Shown in pieces: positions 52,370-62,015 of a stretch of 64,000 nt of DNA. Origin of the DNA: an uncultured Bacteroidales bacterium (GTDB lineage Bacteria > Bacteroidota > Bacteroidia > Bacteroidales > UBA932); assembly GCA_944325445.1 (NCBI GenBank), contig CALVAG010000004.1, forward strand, positions 116,649 to 180,648, in the 5' to 3' direction. The position numbers and the translations under genes are program-made. Numbering within the stretch: position 1 is the first letter of the stretch; every line of letters begins with the position of its first letter. Below the pieces are notes generated by a model that was not told the DNA's origin, did no database searches, and saw nothing but the letters and a program-made list of their open reading frames with translations.

Positions 52370-55300
52370 ATGGCCGTTGATTGGACAAAATCAAAAGAGA
52401 GGTTGCTTGCATTGATGCGAGAGAGGATTCTCATACTCGATGGCGCAACGGGAACGATGATACAAAAGTGTAATCTTCCGGCTTCCGATTATAACGGCGG
52501 CAAGGGCAATAACGATATTCTCAATATTACAAGGCCCGATATAATCGAGTCCATTCATCTCAAGTACATTGAGGCCGGTGCGGATATAATCGAAACAAAT
52601 ACGTTCAGCGGCAATGCAATTTCCCAGGCGGAGTATGGTTGCCAGGCTTCTGTATATGATATAAATTATAATGGTGCGCTCATTGCGAGAAGGGCCGCAG
52701 CGGCAGGCGGGGTGTTTGTTGCAGGGGCTGTCGGGCCTACCGTCAGAATGCTTTCGTTCTCTCCCGATGTAAGCAGGCCCCAGTACAGACCGGTAAGTTT
52801 CGATGAAATGTATAATGCTTATTTACAGCAAGTTAAAGCATTGTTGGACGGCGGTGTGGATTTGCTTCTGGTGGAGACAGTATATGACGGACTCAATGCA
52901 AAAGCGGCGCTTTGTGCAATAGAGGAGGAGAAGAGAAGGAGGGCTGCGGATCTCCCTGTTTTTGTCTCGGCCACCATAAACGACAAGAGCGGAAGGTTGC
53001 TTAACGGTCAGCAGATAGAGTCGCTATATGCCTCGCTCGGCCACTATGATATTACTGCATTCGGATTGAACTGTTCATTCGGGGCGCTGGATTTGATGCC
53101 CTTTATGGAGCAGGTTGCAGAGAAATCGTTTCTCGGCAGAGGCGTTCCGGTTGCCACGATTCTCTACCCTAACGCAGGTCTGCCCAATGAGATGGGCCTT
53201 TATGACGAGGCTCCGGAGTTTACTGCGGAGTGCATTGGAAAAGTCGCAGGGGAGGGGCTTATAAATATTGCCGGAGGCTGCTGCGGTACAACGCCTGAAC
53301 ATATAAGGGCCATAAGAAAAGCATTGGAGGGAGTCGCTCCGCGCAAGTTCAGCGGCAGAAAAAATCCGCTGTCAGACGGATTATGGGTCGCCGGTCTCGA
53401 TACGCTGTTGATAGATAAAGAGATAAATAATTTTGTAAACGTAGGGGAACGTACGAATATGGCGGGCTCTGCGAAATTTGCAAAACTTATACGGGAAGAA
53501 AACTATGCTGAAGCGGCCTCAATAGCGAGAAAACAGATTGAAGACGGAGCAACGGTAATCGACATAAACACTGATGACGCCATGACCGATTCCGCCGGCA
53601 ACATGGAGACATTTATCCGTTACATAAGCAATGATCCGGATATTGCAAAGGTTCCCTTTATGATAGATTCTTCCAATTGGGATACCCTTCTTGCAGGACT
53701 TAAGAACTGTGCAGGGAAAGCCATCGTCAATTCTTTAAGCCTCAAGGAGGGCGAAGAGGAGTTTATACGCAAGGCTTCGGAAGTTTACAGGCTCGGAGCC
53801 GCGCTTATAGTTATGGCTTTCGATGAAAAGGGGCAGGCCGTGACATTCGAACGGAAGATTGAAATATGCAGCCGTGCCTATGATATTCTTACAAAAAAGG
53901 TCGGATTCGCACCGTGCGATATCATATTCGATGTAAATGTGCTTACGATCGCTACCGGCATGGAGGAGCATAATAACTATGCTGTGGATTTTATCCGTGC
54001 CGTAAAATGGATAAAAGAGAACCTTAAAGGATGCAAGACCTCAGGCGGAATTTCCAATCTTTCATTTGCCTTCAGGGGAAACAACAAGGTCAGGGAGGCG
54101 ATGCACTCTGTCTTTCTTTATCATGCGATAGCCGCAGGCCTGGATATGGCAATCGTAAATCCGTCGATGTTACAGATATACGATCAGATTGAGCCGGAAT
54201 TGCTGCATGCGGTCGAAGCAGTGGTATTGAATGACGCTTCGCTATATGGCAAAAAGCTTCCGGATGGGATGAACCCTACGGATCTCCTTATAGAACTTGC
54301 AAGACAGATAAAAGAGTCGGAGCGTGGCGTGTCTGAGCCGTCCTCGCACTCCGGAAAGATGCCGCAATGGCGGGAAAAACCTTTGAAGGAGCGGATAGAG
54401 TACGCTTTGGTAAAGGGTATTCCTGATTTTATGGAAGAGGATATGAGGGAGGCGTTGTCGCAATACGGTACTCCGATAGAGATTGTGCAGGGGCCTTTAA
54501 TGGAGGGAATGGACAGGGTAGGCGCACTGTTCGGCGAAGGGAAGATGTTTTTGCCTCAGGTTGTAAAGAGCGCCAAGGCGATGAAGGCTGCCGTTTCCAT
54601 ATTGCAGCCCGCAATCGAGGCTTCGGAAAGTTCTGCAACAGGCTCCGGCAGGGGAGTTGTGGTTATAGCCACCGTAAAGGGGGATGTGCATGACATAGGA
54701 AAAAATATCGTAGGAATCGTTCTCTCCTGCAATAACTTTGAAGTAATAGACCTTGGCGTTATGGTCGAAAACGAAAAGATAATCGATGCGGCCATAGAGC
54801 ATAAGGCAGATATAATAGGTGTGAGCGGTCTTATAACTCCCTCATTGGAACAGATGGAAGAACTTTGCAGGATATTGGAGAGCAGAAAAGAGGAGATATT
54901 GGAAAAGGTAGGGCATCCGATTGTACTTAATGTGGGAGGCGCGACGACCTCATCGCTTCATACGGCGGTGAAACTGGCTCCGCTCTACAGTTATTGCGTG
55001 GTTCACGGGCACGATGCCTCTAAAACAGCTTCCATTTGTAAAAGGCTTATGGCCTCTTCTGATTATATTGCCCAAATCAAGGCGGAGCAGCAGAAATTGA
55101 GAGATGAGTATGGCAACAGCCGGCTCAAATTTTATACTGTAGAGCAGGCGAGGAAAATGGCTTTCCCTTTCCCGAAAGAGTCTTTCAAACAGACAGACGG
55201 CTATGGAGAGGATAATTTTTATGCCGGCGATATTGAACTCAACGACCTTGTTCCCTATATAGACTGGACACCTTTTTTCAATTTTTGGGGATTCAAGGGG

Positions 55301-55927
55301 AAATATCCGCAATTGCTTTATGGAGAGAATGCCGTGCAGGTTGAGGAACTTTTAGGCCAGGCGATGGATAAAATTGCAGAACTTGCTATTTCCAAAGGCT
55401 TGAAGGTGGGAGTCGTGGTGAAGTTTTATGATGCCTATTCCAAAGATGAAACCCTCTATATTTTGAAGGAAGGCAAAAGCGGAGAGGTGGTATCTGAGAT
55501 AGAAATGCCGCGCCAGCTCGATTCGAATAGCGAATATCGTTCGGCAGCCGATTACTTTCCGCATTATCCCGATACGTCTCATGTCGGTATAATGGTTGTC
55601 AAGGCGGAGAATTGTGAAAAAGGAAAGTCCGACGGAAAGGATTTCGACTCGCTTCTTGTCGGGAGCCTGGCCGCCAGATTTGCCGAAGCCGCTGCCGAGT
55701 GGGCTACAGAGCAGATTTCATTTGGGCAGCATGTGGTAAGGGCTGCCATAGGGTATGACATGATTCCAGACCATGCGGTGAAAAGGACAGCCTTTGACCT
55801 TACGGATGCCGGACGCAGGTTGGGGGTGGAACTTACGGAAAGCAATGCGATAAAGCCCTCTACATCGATATGTGCAATATTGATAGGACACGAAGATGCA
55901 CGATATTTTGATATAAAAAAGAGATAA
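52370..55927 (+). CDS. metH: Cobalamin-dependent methionine synthase
   Basis: I start it at MAVDWTKSKERLLALMRERI (52370). The frame is open back into the tRNA, but those 42 codons are tRNA and terminator. About 1185 residues in the full four-module order. The homocysteine module has GATGTMIQKCNL and zinc cysteines GGCCGTT (304-305). The folate module has NVGERTNMAGSAKF. The cobalamin module has GDVHDIGKNIVG, with His774 as lower ligand. The C-terminal AdoMet reactivation module has ARFAEAAAEWATEQ and RAAIGYDMIPDH. No cobalamin riboswitch precedes it. Confidence 0.97.
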   Translation: MAVDWTKSKERLLALMRERILILDGATGTMIQKCNLPASDYNGGKGNNDILNITRPDIIESIHLKYIEAGADIIETNTFSGNAISQAEYGCQASVYDINYNGALIARRAAAAGGVFVAGAVGPTVRMLSFSPDVSRPQYRPVSFDEMYNAYLQQVKALLDGGVDLLLVETVYDGLNAKAALCAIEEEKRRRAADLPVFVSATINDKSGRLLNGQQIESLYASLGHYDITAFGLNCSFGALDLMPFMEQVAEKSFLGRGVPVATILYPNAGLPNEMGLYDEAPEFTAECIGKVAGEGLINIAGGCCGTTPEHIRAIRKALEGVAPRKFSGRKNPLSDGLWVAGLDTLLIDKEINNFVNVGERTNMAGSAKFAKLIREENYAEAASIARKQIEDGATVIDINTDDAMTDSAGNMETFIRYISNDPDIAKVPFMIDSSNWDTLLAGLKNCAGKAIVNSLSLKEGEEEFIRKASEVYRLGAALIVMAFDEKGQAVTFERKIEICSRAYDILTKKVGFAPCDIIFDVNVLTIATGMEEHNNYAVDFIRAVKWIKENLKGCKTSGGISNLSFAFRGNNKVREAMHSVFLYHAIAAGLDMAIVNPSMLQIYDQIEPELLHAVEAVVLNDASLYGKKLPDGMNPTDLLIELARQIKESERGVSEPSSHSGKMPQWREKPLKERIEYALVKGIPDFMEEDMREALSQYGTPIEIVQGPLMEGMDRVGALFGEGKMFLPQVVKSAKAMKAAVSILQPAIEASESSATGSGRGVVVIATVKGDVHDIGKNIVGIVLSCNNFEVIDLGVMVENEKIIDAAIEHKADIIGVSGLITPSLEQMEELCRILESRKEEILEKVGHPIVLNVGGATTSSLHTAVKLAPLYSYCVVHGHDASKTASICKRLMASSDYIAQIKAEQQKLRDEYGNSRLKFYTVEQARKMAFPFPKESFKQTDGYGEDNFYAGDIELNDLVPYIDWTPFFNFWGFKGKYPQLLYGENAVQVEELLGQAMDKIAELAISKGLKVGVVVKFYDAYSKDETLYILKEGKSGEVVSEIEMPRQLDSNSEYRSAADYFPHYPDTSHVGIMVVKAENCEKGKSDGKDFDSLLVGSLAARFAEAAAEWATEQISFGQHVVRAAIGYDMIPDHAVKRTAFDLTDAGRRLGVELTESNAIKPSTSICAILIGHEDARYFDIKKR

Positions 55928-55937
55928 TATACATATT

Positions 55938-56891
55938 ATGAAAGTTATAGATATTCTGTCCAAAAGCAGCAAACCGTTTGCCTCTTTCGAGCTTGTCCCT
56001 CCTTTGAAGGGCAGCGATAAGAATAAACTTTATGCTTCGGTGGAGCCGTTGATGGAGTTCAATCCGCCTTTTTTGAATATAACTACCCATAGAGATGAGG
56101 TAGTTTACAGGGAGAATGCCGACGGCAATTACAAAAGGGTGACCATAACGAAGCGTCCGGGTTCGGTTGCAATAGCAGCGGCGATTATGAAGCGTTTCAA
56201 AGTGGAGGTAGTGCCTCATGTCATATGCGGCGGGGCTACAAGAGGCGAGATAGAAAATACCCTTTTGGATCTTAACTTTCTGGATATACAGAATGTGGTG
56301 GCTCTCCGCGGAGATCCTGTCCCGGGCGAAAAAAACTTCACACCGGTTGCCGACGGCCATTCGCACAGCATAGACCTTGTCAGGCAGATCGAAAACATGA
56401 ATCGGGGAATCTATCTCGATGACACTATCAAAGATGCAGTGCCTACGAATTTCTGCGTAGGAGTTGCCGGATACCCTGAGAAGCATTACGAGGCCCCAAA
56501 TTTGGATATGGATATAGCGCGCCTGAAGGAAAAAGTCGATGCAGGGGCCGATTATGTTGTAACCCAATTGTTTTTCGACAATAAAAAGTATTTCGATTTT
56601 GTGGAAAAGGCGACAGCCGCAGGCATAAATGTACCCATAATACCCGGTATAAAGCCTGTTTCAACCAAAAGACATATAGAACTTCTGCCCAAAAGTTTTT
56701 CCATAGACATCCCCAACGAGCTTATGAAAGAGCTGGTGAAATGCAAGGACAACAGCGCCGTCTATCAGGTCGGTCTGGAGTGGTGCGTAATGCAATGCAA
56801 GGAGTTGCTTGCAAAAGGCGCAAAGGCCATCCACTTCTATACCATGAGCAAGTCAGAGAATATCATAGAGATAATAAAGAGAAGTTTCTGA
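55938..56891 (+). CDS. metF: Methylenetetrahydrofolate reductase
   Basis: A 317-residue MetF (FASFELVPPLKGSDKNKLY, NITTHRDEVVYREN, VVPHVICGGATRGEIENTLL, VVALRGDPVPGE, DAGADYVVTQLFFDNKKYF). It reduces 5,10-methylene-THF to 5-methyl-THF, the substrate of MetH. It lies 10 bases after metH, so the two form an operon. Its stop codon lies in the left arm of a hairpin shared with thrC. Confidence 0.96.
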   Translation: MKVIDILSKSSKPFASFELVPPLKGSDKNKLYASVEPLMEFNPPFLNITTHRDEVVYRENADGNYKRVTITKRPGSVAIAAAIMKRFKVEVVPHVICGGATRGEIENTLLDLNFLDIQNVVALRGDPVPGEKNFTPVADGHSHSIDLVRQIENMNRGIYLDDTIKDAVPTNFCVGVAGYPEKHYEAPNLDMDIARLKEKVDAGADYVVTQLFFDNKKYFDFVEKATAAGINVPIIPGIKPVSTKRHIELLPKSFSIDIPNELMKELVKCKDNSAVYQVGLEWCVMQCKELLAKGAKAIHFYTMSKSENIIEIIKRSF

Positions 56892-56914
56892 CCTATAAAT
56901 CTGTCAGAAACTTC
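56881..56914. terminator. Hairpin containing the metF and thrC stop codons
   Basis: GAAGTTTCTGAC (56881-56892) is a perfect 12-base inverted copy of GTCAGAAACTTC (56903-56914), loop CTATAAATCT. The metF TGA is in the left arm; the thrC stop codon is at 56893-56895 in the loop and its last codons are in the right arm. It can fold in both transcripts, but neither has a strong T-run. Confidence 0.65.
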
Positions 56915-58236
56915 TCCAATATCTTGCTGTCCGGCTCCAATTCCGCGAATTCTCCCTTTTTGGAGAGAAGATCCGACAACCTTTGCGGTATTTCCGCCTT
57001 TTCGCCTGTTACAGGTTCTATAACTTCGGTGAATTTGGCAGGGTGTGCGGTCGAGAGCCATATGACATCCCTTTCCTGTGTACGTTCCATATAATCCTTG
57101 ACGGCATTGTAGCCTACTGCGCTGTGCGGACAGCTTGTGTAGCCGTACTCCTTGTAGAGTTCCAGAATACCGGCTCTTATCTGCCCGTCGCTGCAACTGT
57201 AGCCCGAAGTATCTTTGCAGATTGCATCGTAACTGTTGCCGTATAAATCCAGAATACGCTCGTAGTTGCTCGGATTTCCTACGTCCATCGCATTTGCTAT
57301 GGTCTGTACGGATGGCCTGGGAGAGTATATGCCGCTTTTAAGATATTGCGGAATGATGTCATTGGCATTCGAGGCTGCAATGAATCTTTTTATAGGCAAT
57401 CCCATCTTTTTGGCCAGCATTCCGGCGGATATATTCCCGTAATTGCCGCTCGGAACGGCGATTGTTACCTGTGGCAGAGTCCCGGCATTTACATCTCCAG
57501 GATACTCGGCATTCAACCACTGCCAATAGCCGTAAAAATAGTATAGGGACTGGGGCAGCCACCTTAAAAGATTTATGGAGTTGGCGGAGGTCACATTGAC
57601 CTTTTTGCGCAACTCTCTATTATTGAATATCTCTTTTACCATGCGCTGACAGTCGTCGAACGTGCCGTTTACCTTGATGGCATGTATGTTTTTCCCGAGA
57701 GTGGTCATCTGGCACTCCTGAAGCGGGCTGACCTTTCCTTTCGGGAATAGAACGACTACATCTATCCCGGGTATATCGTAGAACCCTCTCGCCACGGCGC
57801 TGCCGGTATCTCCGGATGTGGCTGTGAGAATAATGAGACGTTCCCTTTTATCTTGTTGAAGCGCCCTTAATATTTGCCCCATACATCCTGCCCCTACATC
57901 TTTGAACGCGCATGTCGGGCCATGGAAAAGTTCCATGGTGTAGAGCGGCCGGCCGTGGCGGGAATATCCGATTTTACGTAGCGGAATTTCGAATGGAATC
58001 GCTTTCTGCAACGCCTCTCCGATCCTCTCCTCATCGAGAGAATCGCCCATGAATTTTTCCATGACATATACTGCCATATCTATAAAGGAGTTCTTTGCCA
58101 GCGATATTATCTTGCTCATCTCCACAGACGGTATCTGTTCTGGCATAAACAGCCCCCCATCGGGGGCAAGCCCCATAAATGCAGCATCTCTAAGAGTGTA
58201 AAGATTTTTTTTATCTCTGTTGCTGTAAAATTTCAT
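56893..58236 (-). CDS. thrC: Threonine synthase
   Basis: A 447-residue PLP enzyme: MKFYSNRDKKNLYTLRDAAF, the PLP lysine in PTCAFKDVGAGCMGQIL, the phosphate loop in TATSGDTGSAVARGF and PSGNYGNISAGMLAKKMGLP. It converts O-phosphohomoserine to threonine. It is the last gene of thrA-thrB-thrC, 18 bases after thrB. The convergent metF stop lies 1 base away. Confidence 0.96.
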   Translation of the reverse strand: MKFYSNRDKKNLYTLRDAAFMGLAPDGGLFMPEQIPSVEMSKIISLAKNSFIDMAVYVMEKFMGDSLDEERIGEALQKAIPFEIPLRKIGYSRHGRPLYTMELFHGPTCAFKDVGAGCMGQILRALQQDKRERLIILTATSGDTGSAVARGFYDIPGIDVVVLFPKGKVSPLQECQMTTLGKNIHAIKVNGTFDDCQRMVKEIFNNRELRKKVNVTSANSINLLRWLPQSLYYFYGYWQWLNAEYPGDVNAGTLPQVTIAVPSGNYGNISAGMLAKKMGLPIKRFIAASNANDIIPQYLKSGIYSPRPSVQTIANAMDVGNPSNYERILDLYGNSYDAICKDTSGYSCSDGQIRAGILELYKEYGYTSCPHSAVGYNAVKDYMERTQERDVIWLSTAHPAKFTEVIEPVTGEKAEIPQRLSDLLSKKGEFAELEPDSKILEKFLTDL

Positions 58237-58254
58237 CTCTTCTCTTTTTTTAGT

Positions 58255-59250
58255 CTATTCTACGACACGTGCGCCGGTTTTGCCCACTTTTGTCACATAT
58301 ATTTCATTTTCGATCTTTTCCAATGCAAAATGTCTTTCCATTATCTCTTTCCCCCTATCGGCCAGACTTCGGGAATCCGATAGTGCGAATACTGAGGGGC
58401 CGGAACCTGCTATGTTTACTCCCAAAAGTCCCGCACCGAGCAATTCCGCCTTGAGGGCGTCATATCCGGGAATAAACTTTTTCCTGTACGGTTCGGCTAT
58501 GGCGTCTTCTACGGACCTGCCTAAAAGTTTCATGTCGTCCATGAGCAGTCCCGCTACGAATCCGCCTACATTTCCCCACTGTCTGATTGCATCTTTCCGG
58601 CTGACAGATTCCGGAAGCATATCCCTGGCTTCTTTTGTGCTTACCATGATATGCGGATGTACTACGGTGCAATAGAAATCCTCCGGTACGGGCAGCCTTA
58701 TCAGATCCGTAGGGTTATATCCCCGTATGAAGACGACTCCTCCCAAAATGGCAGGACCTACATTGTCTGCATGGGCGGTGCCGCTGATAAGTTTTTCCCC
58801 TTCCATCGCAAAATCTACAAGCTTTTCATCGGTAAAAGGTTTGCCTAAAAGTATGTTCAATGCATAGACTGCTGCTGCGGACGATGCCGCGCTGGAACCT
58901 ATTCCGCTGCCCGGACGGATTTTTGTCAGAATCTCTGTCATGATATAAAAATGTTCTTTTATACCTCTTTCCTCCATATAGGTTTCAACCATTTTTTCTA
59001 TGGCAGGGGTTACGACATTTTTTTCGGCGCTCTGCGGCAATACTGTTCCGCTGCTGTTTTTTACTGCCGATGTACAGGCCCTGCAGGTTGCAGCCGGAAG
59101 CATGCGGGTTTCATTGTCGAACTCTTTTTTGTCGTTGTAAAGTGTGAGCTCCACCATATCTCCGACACCGTCGAGGGTCAGCCCCATAACATCGAATCCG
59201 CATCCGATGTTGGCAACAGTTCCGGGGGCAAAAACTTTGACTCTTTTCAT
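58255..59250 (-). CDS. thrB: Homoserine kinase
   Basis: A 331-residue GHMP kinase (VKVFAPGTVANIGCGFDVMG, RPGSGIGSSAASSAAAVYAL, GLLGVNIAGSGPSVFAL). It phosphorylates homoserine. It begins 2 bases after the thrA stop, indicating tight coupling. Confidence 0.96.
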   Translation of the reverse strand: MKRVKVFAPGTVANIGCGFDVMGLTLDGVGDMVELTLYNDKKEFDNETRMLPAATCRACTSAVKNSSGTVLPQSAEKNVVTPAIEKMVETYMEERGIKEHFYIMTEILTKIRPGSGIGSSAASSAAAVYALNILLGKPFTDEKLVDFAMEGEKLISGTAHADNVGPAILGGVVFIRGYNPTDLIRLPVPEDFYCTVVHPHIMVSTKEARDMLPESVSRKDAIRQWGNVGGFVAGLLMDDMKLLGRSVEDAIAEPYRKKFIPGYDALKAELLGAGLLGVNIAGSGPSVFALSDSRSLADRGKEIMERHFALEKIENEIYVTKVGKTGARVVE

Positions 59251-59252
59251 TG

Positions 59253-61679
59253 CTACAATACTTTTAATATGTCGGCAAAAACTCCTGCCGCAGTTACCGC
59301 TGCTCCTGCGCCATACCCCTTTATTACCAAGGGAAGCGGATTATACCGTTTTGAATAGATCATTATTATGTTATTGCTGTCGTCGAGATTATAGCTCGGG
59401 TCTGTTTGCCCGACCTCCTTGAGTCCTACAGTGGCATTCCCCTTATCGAAACTTGCCATGTATCTCAACCTTTTGCCATTCTCTTTGGCCTTTCTGACAC
59501 GCTGCTCGAATTTTTCTCCACAGGATTTGAGATTTTTATAAAATTCGTCGATATCGCCCTTTCCGAACATCTCGGCCGGCAGCAGAGCATCATTCTCTAT
59601 TATATCCTCTTCCTTTAATTTGTAGCCGGAACAGCGTGCGAGTACGAGAAGTTTGCGTTTTACATCCGTTCCGCAAAGGTCTATTCTGGGATCGGGTTCT
59701 GTGAATCCGGCCTCTTTGGCCATCATGACAGCATCGTAAAGCGATACACCGTCGTAAACCTTGTTCAATATGAAATTTAGACTTCCGGAAAGCGATGCGG
59801 TGAACATCTGTATTTTATCTCCTGTCATTACCATATCCTTTATGGTCGATATTATCGGCAAGCCTGCACCGGCATTGGTTTCGTTCAGGAATTCCGCCCT
59901 GTTTTCCAAAGCTGTCTTCAACATTTTTTCATATTTGGGATAGGGTTGCGAAGCCGCAATTTTGTTTGCCGCTACAATATTTATCCCGTTTTTGAGAACC
60001 TCGTCGTATCGGCCGGAAATCTCTTTGCTTGCAGTACAGTCTACAAATATCTTCTTTGTAGAGGGGGCTGCATACATCGCATCGAGAAATTCTTCGAAAT
60101 TTTTTTGCGGCATTGCGCTTTTCCAGCTTTGCGGATATGATCCCAACAGGTCTGCATCGCTGATGACCGCCCGTCTGGTGTCGGCCAGCCCTTTGAGATT
60201 TATTTTTATACCCTCTTTTTTCAATATGTTGTTTTTCTGTTTTTTCAGTTGCAGCAGCAGCTCGTGCCCCACCACTCCATGACCGATTACATAAAGGTCC
60301 GCCTCTTTTACCGGCATTCCGAAAAATTCGTCATGCAGTACTGCGACGGCTTTTTTTGCATCGCTCTCTTTGACAACGGCCGAAACGTTCAGTTCGGACC
60401 CTCCCTGTGCTGTGGCGACAACATTTATCTTATTGTTGCCCAAGGCGGTGAAAATTCTGCCGGATATGCCGGGGGTCATTCTCATCTTATTCCCGACGAC
60501 CGCAATGATTGCCATGTTCTCTTCAATCGAGGCATCTATGTACGAACCGTGTATGGCATCGGCTTCCAGACCTTTTTTGATTATCGAAAGGGCCTTCTCT
60601 CCATCTTCCGACTTTACGGCAAAACTTATACTGTATTCCGATGAGGCCTGTGAGATGAATATTATGTTGATTCCCTTGTCGGCCATTGCGCCGAACAGAC
60701 GGTACGAAGTGCCTACCTGCCCCATCAGACCGTTGCCGAATACTGTTACGAGGGAGACGCCGGATACCTGGGTGATTCCTGTTACAGGCCTTGAACTCTT
60801 TTTGTCGCCATCATTATTTATGATTGTGCCGTGGTGGGACGGATTGAACGTATTCAGAATCTTGATCGGGATACCGCTTTTTATGGCCGGCCATATTGCC
60901 GGCGTGTATAGAACCTTTGCCCCGAAGTGGCATAATTCTGCCGCTTCCGCATATGACAGTACAGGGATTGTATGGGCCTGCGGAGCTATGTTCGGGTCGC
61001 ATGTCATCATGCCGTCCACATCTGTCCAGATATCTATGGTTTCCGCACCGACAGCCGCCCCTATCATTGCAGCGGAGAGATCCGAACCTCCTCTCCCCAA
61101 TGTTGTTATATATCCGTCTTCGGTTCTTCCGCAGAATCCGGGTACAATGGCGAGTTTCTTGAAATTCTTGAATGTGTCCTGTACTTTTATACATGTTTCA
61201 TCCCACAGTATCTGGGATTTTTCCCCACTCTTTTTTGTGACGATGAGCTCTCTTCCGTCTACCCTTACGGCATCTTTGAACATGCGGGTTATCATCTTTG
61301 AGGAGAATTGCTCGCCCATCGACAATATATGGTCTTCAAGAACCTTGAGATTGTTTTTCATTACCGATACGCTGCTGAGCAGATGTTCCAGCTTTTCCAG
61401 ATCTTCGTTGAGCTCCTCCAGAAAAGCATGGTATTCCGATTTGGGAAGGACGCTTTTCGCCAGCGAGATATGCTTTTCGCGAATAGTTATTATATCTTCT
61501 TTGTAGTTGCTTCCTGTTTTTACCGCCTTTTCAAACATGGCAGTGAGCAGATTCGTGATACCGGTGATTGCGGATACTACGACTATACATGGCTTTTTCT
61601 TCTTCTCTACTATGATTTTGAGACTGTTCAAGGCACTTACACTGCCTACGGAAGTGCCGCCGAATTTTAAAACTAACAT
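59253..61679 (-). CDS. thrA: Bifunctional aspartokinase / homoserine dehydrogenase
   Basis: An 808-residue ThrA. The aspartokinase starts MLVLKFGGTSVGSVSALNSL, with TLGRGGSDLSAAMIGA. Two ACT-type regulatory segments (GTSYRLFGAMADKGINIIFI and GISGRIFTALGNNKINVVAT) follow. The homoserine dehydrogenase has VIGHGVVGHELL and ETNAGAGLPIISTIKDMVMT. It catalyses the first and third steps from aspartate to threonine and is normally inhibited by threonine. A Thr/Ile-rich leader peptide lies upstream. Confidence 0.96.
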   Translation of the reverse strand: MLVLKFGGTSVGSVSALNSLKIIVEKKKKPCIVVVSAITGITNLLTAMFEKAVKTGSNYKEDIITIREKHISLAKSVLPKSEYHAFLEELNEDLEKLEHLLSSVSVMKNNLKVLEDHILSMGEQFSSKMITRMFKDAVRVDGRELIVTKKSGEKSQILWDETCIKVQDTFKNFKKLAIVPGFCGRTEDGYITTLGRGGSDLSAAMIGAAVGAETIDIWTDVDGMMTCDPNIAPQAHTIPVLSYAEAAELCHFGAKVLYTPAIWPAIKSGIPIKILNTFNPSHHGTIINNDGDKKSSRPVTGITQVSGVSLVTVFGNGLMGQVGTSYRLFGAMADKGINIIFISQASSEYSISFAVKSEDGEKALSIIKKGLEADAIHGSYIDASIEENMAIIAVVGNKMRMTPGISGRIFTALGNNKINVVATAQGGSELNVSAVVKESDAKKAVAVLHDEFFGMPVKEADLYVIGHGVVGHELLLQLKKQKNNILKKEGIKINLKGLADTRRAVISDADLLGSYPQSWKSAMPQKNFEEFLDAMYAAPSTKKIFVDCTASKEISGRYDEVLKNGINIVAANKIAASQPYPKYEKMLKTALENRAEFLNETNAGAGLPIISTIKDMVMTGDKIQMFTASLSGSLNFILNKVYDGVSLYDAVMMAKEAGFTEPDPRIDLCGTDVKRKLLVLARCSGYKLKEEDIIENDALLPAEMFGKGDIDEFYKNLKSCGEKFEQRVRKAKENGKRLRYMASFDKGNATVGLKEVGQTDPSYNLDDSNNIIMIYSKRYNPLPLVIKGYGAGAAVTAAGVFADILKVL

Positions 61680-61763
61680 TTTATTCTTTTTTGTTGAGGT
61701 TCGAACTTAAAAAATGATATATTTCAATGCAGAAAACTTACAGTTTGTTTTCCTGTTGGGATT

Positions 61764-61783
61764 CCGCCTCTCTCTTGAGGCAG
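61764..61783 (-). other. Hairpin in the thrA leader
   Basis: On the minus strand CTGCCTC pairs with GAGGCGG (7 base pairs, one G-U) around AAGAGA. It has no T-run, so it is not a clear terminator. It could be an antiterminator partner or a pausing site. A second small hairpin, ACCCC-TTTG-GGGGT, overlaps the last codons of the leader peptide and is followed by TTTTTC. Confidence 0.35.
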
Positions 61784-61817
61784 GATAAATGAGGAATTTT
61801 GATAATATATAGAAAAA

Positions 61818-61904
61818 TCACACCCCCAAAGGGGTAATGGTAGTGGAAATTGTAATTGTAGAAAAATTACAATCTATAGTGCTGTATGAGGGTTTTTCCA
61901 TCAT
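61818..61904 (-). CDS. Thr/Ile-rich leader peptide of thrABC
   Basis: A 28-codon frame starting ATG ATG and ending TGA. Its C-terminal half reads STITISTTITPLGV. In all it has 6 Thr and 4 Ile, closely resembling enterobacterial thrL in composition. It sits between a TAACTTTG -7 box, only 8 bases before the ATG, and thrA, 138 bases downstream. The position and composition indicate attenuation by charged tRNA-Thr and tRNA-Ile. The terminator part is not clear-cut. The rest of the 336-base gap before the HdeD gene holds only the promoter region. Confidence 0.82.
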   Translation of the reverse strand: MMEKPSYSTIDCNFSTITISTTITPLGV

Positions 61905-61912
61905 TTCGGAGG

Positions 61913-61920
61913 CAAAGTTA
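61913..61920 (-). promoter_or_regulatory. -7 box of the thr operon leader
   Basis: The minus strand reads TAACTTTG, matching TAnnTTTG. It ends 8 bases before the leader ATG, so the leader mRNA would have almost no 5' untranslated region. Confidence 0.55.
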
Positions 61921-62015
61921 GAAATTATTTTCAAAAAACATGATAAATCGTAACAAATATTTGAAAACTTTTGTTAATTTTAACTGTTATAACCTAAATA
62001 CAACCATTTTATATC

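Noticed and set aside
52026..52370. Cobalamin or SAM riboswitch upstream of metH
   Set aside because: The region is filled by the convergent gene's promoter, tRNA-His and its terminator; no aptamer core is visible.
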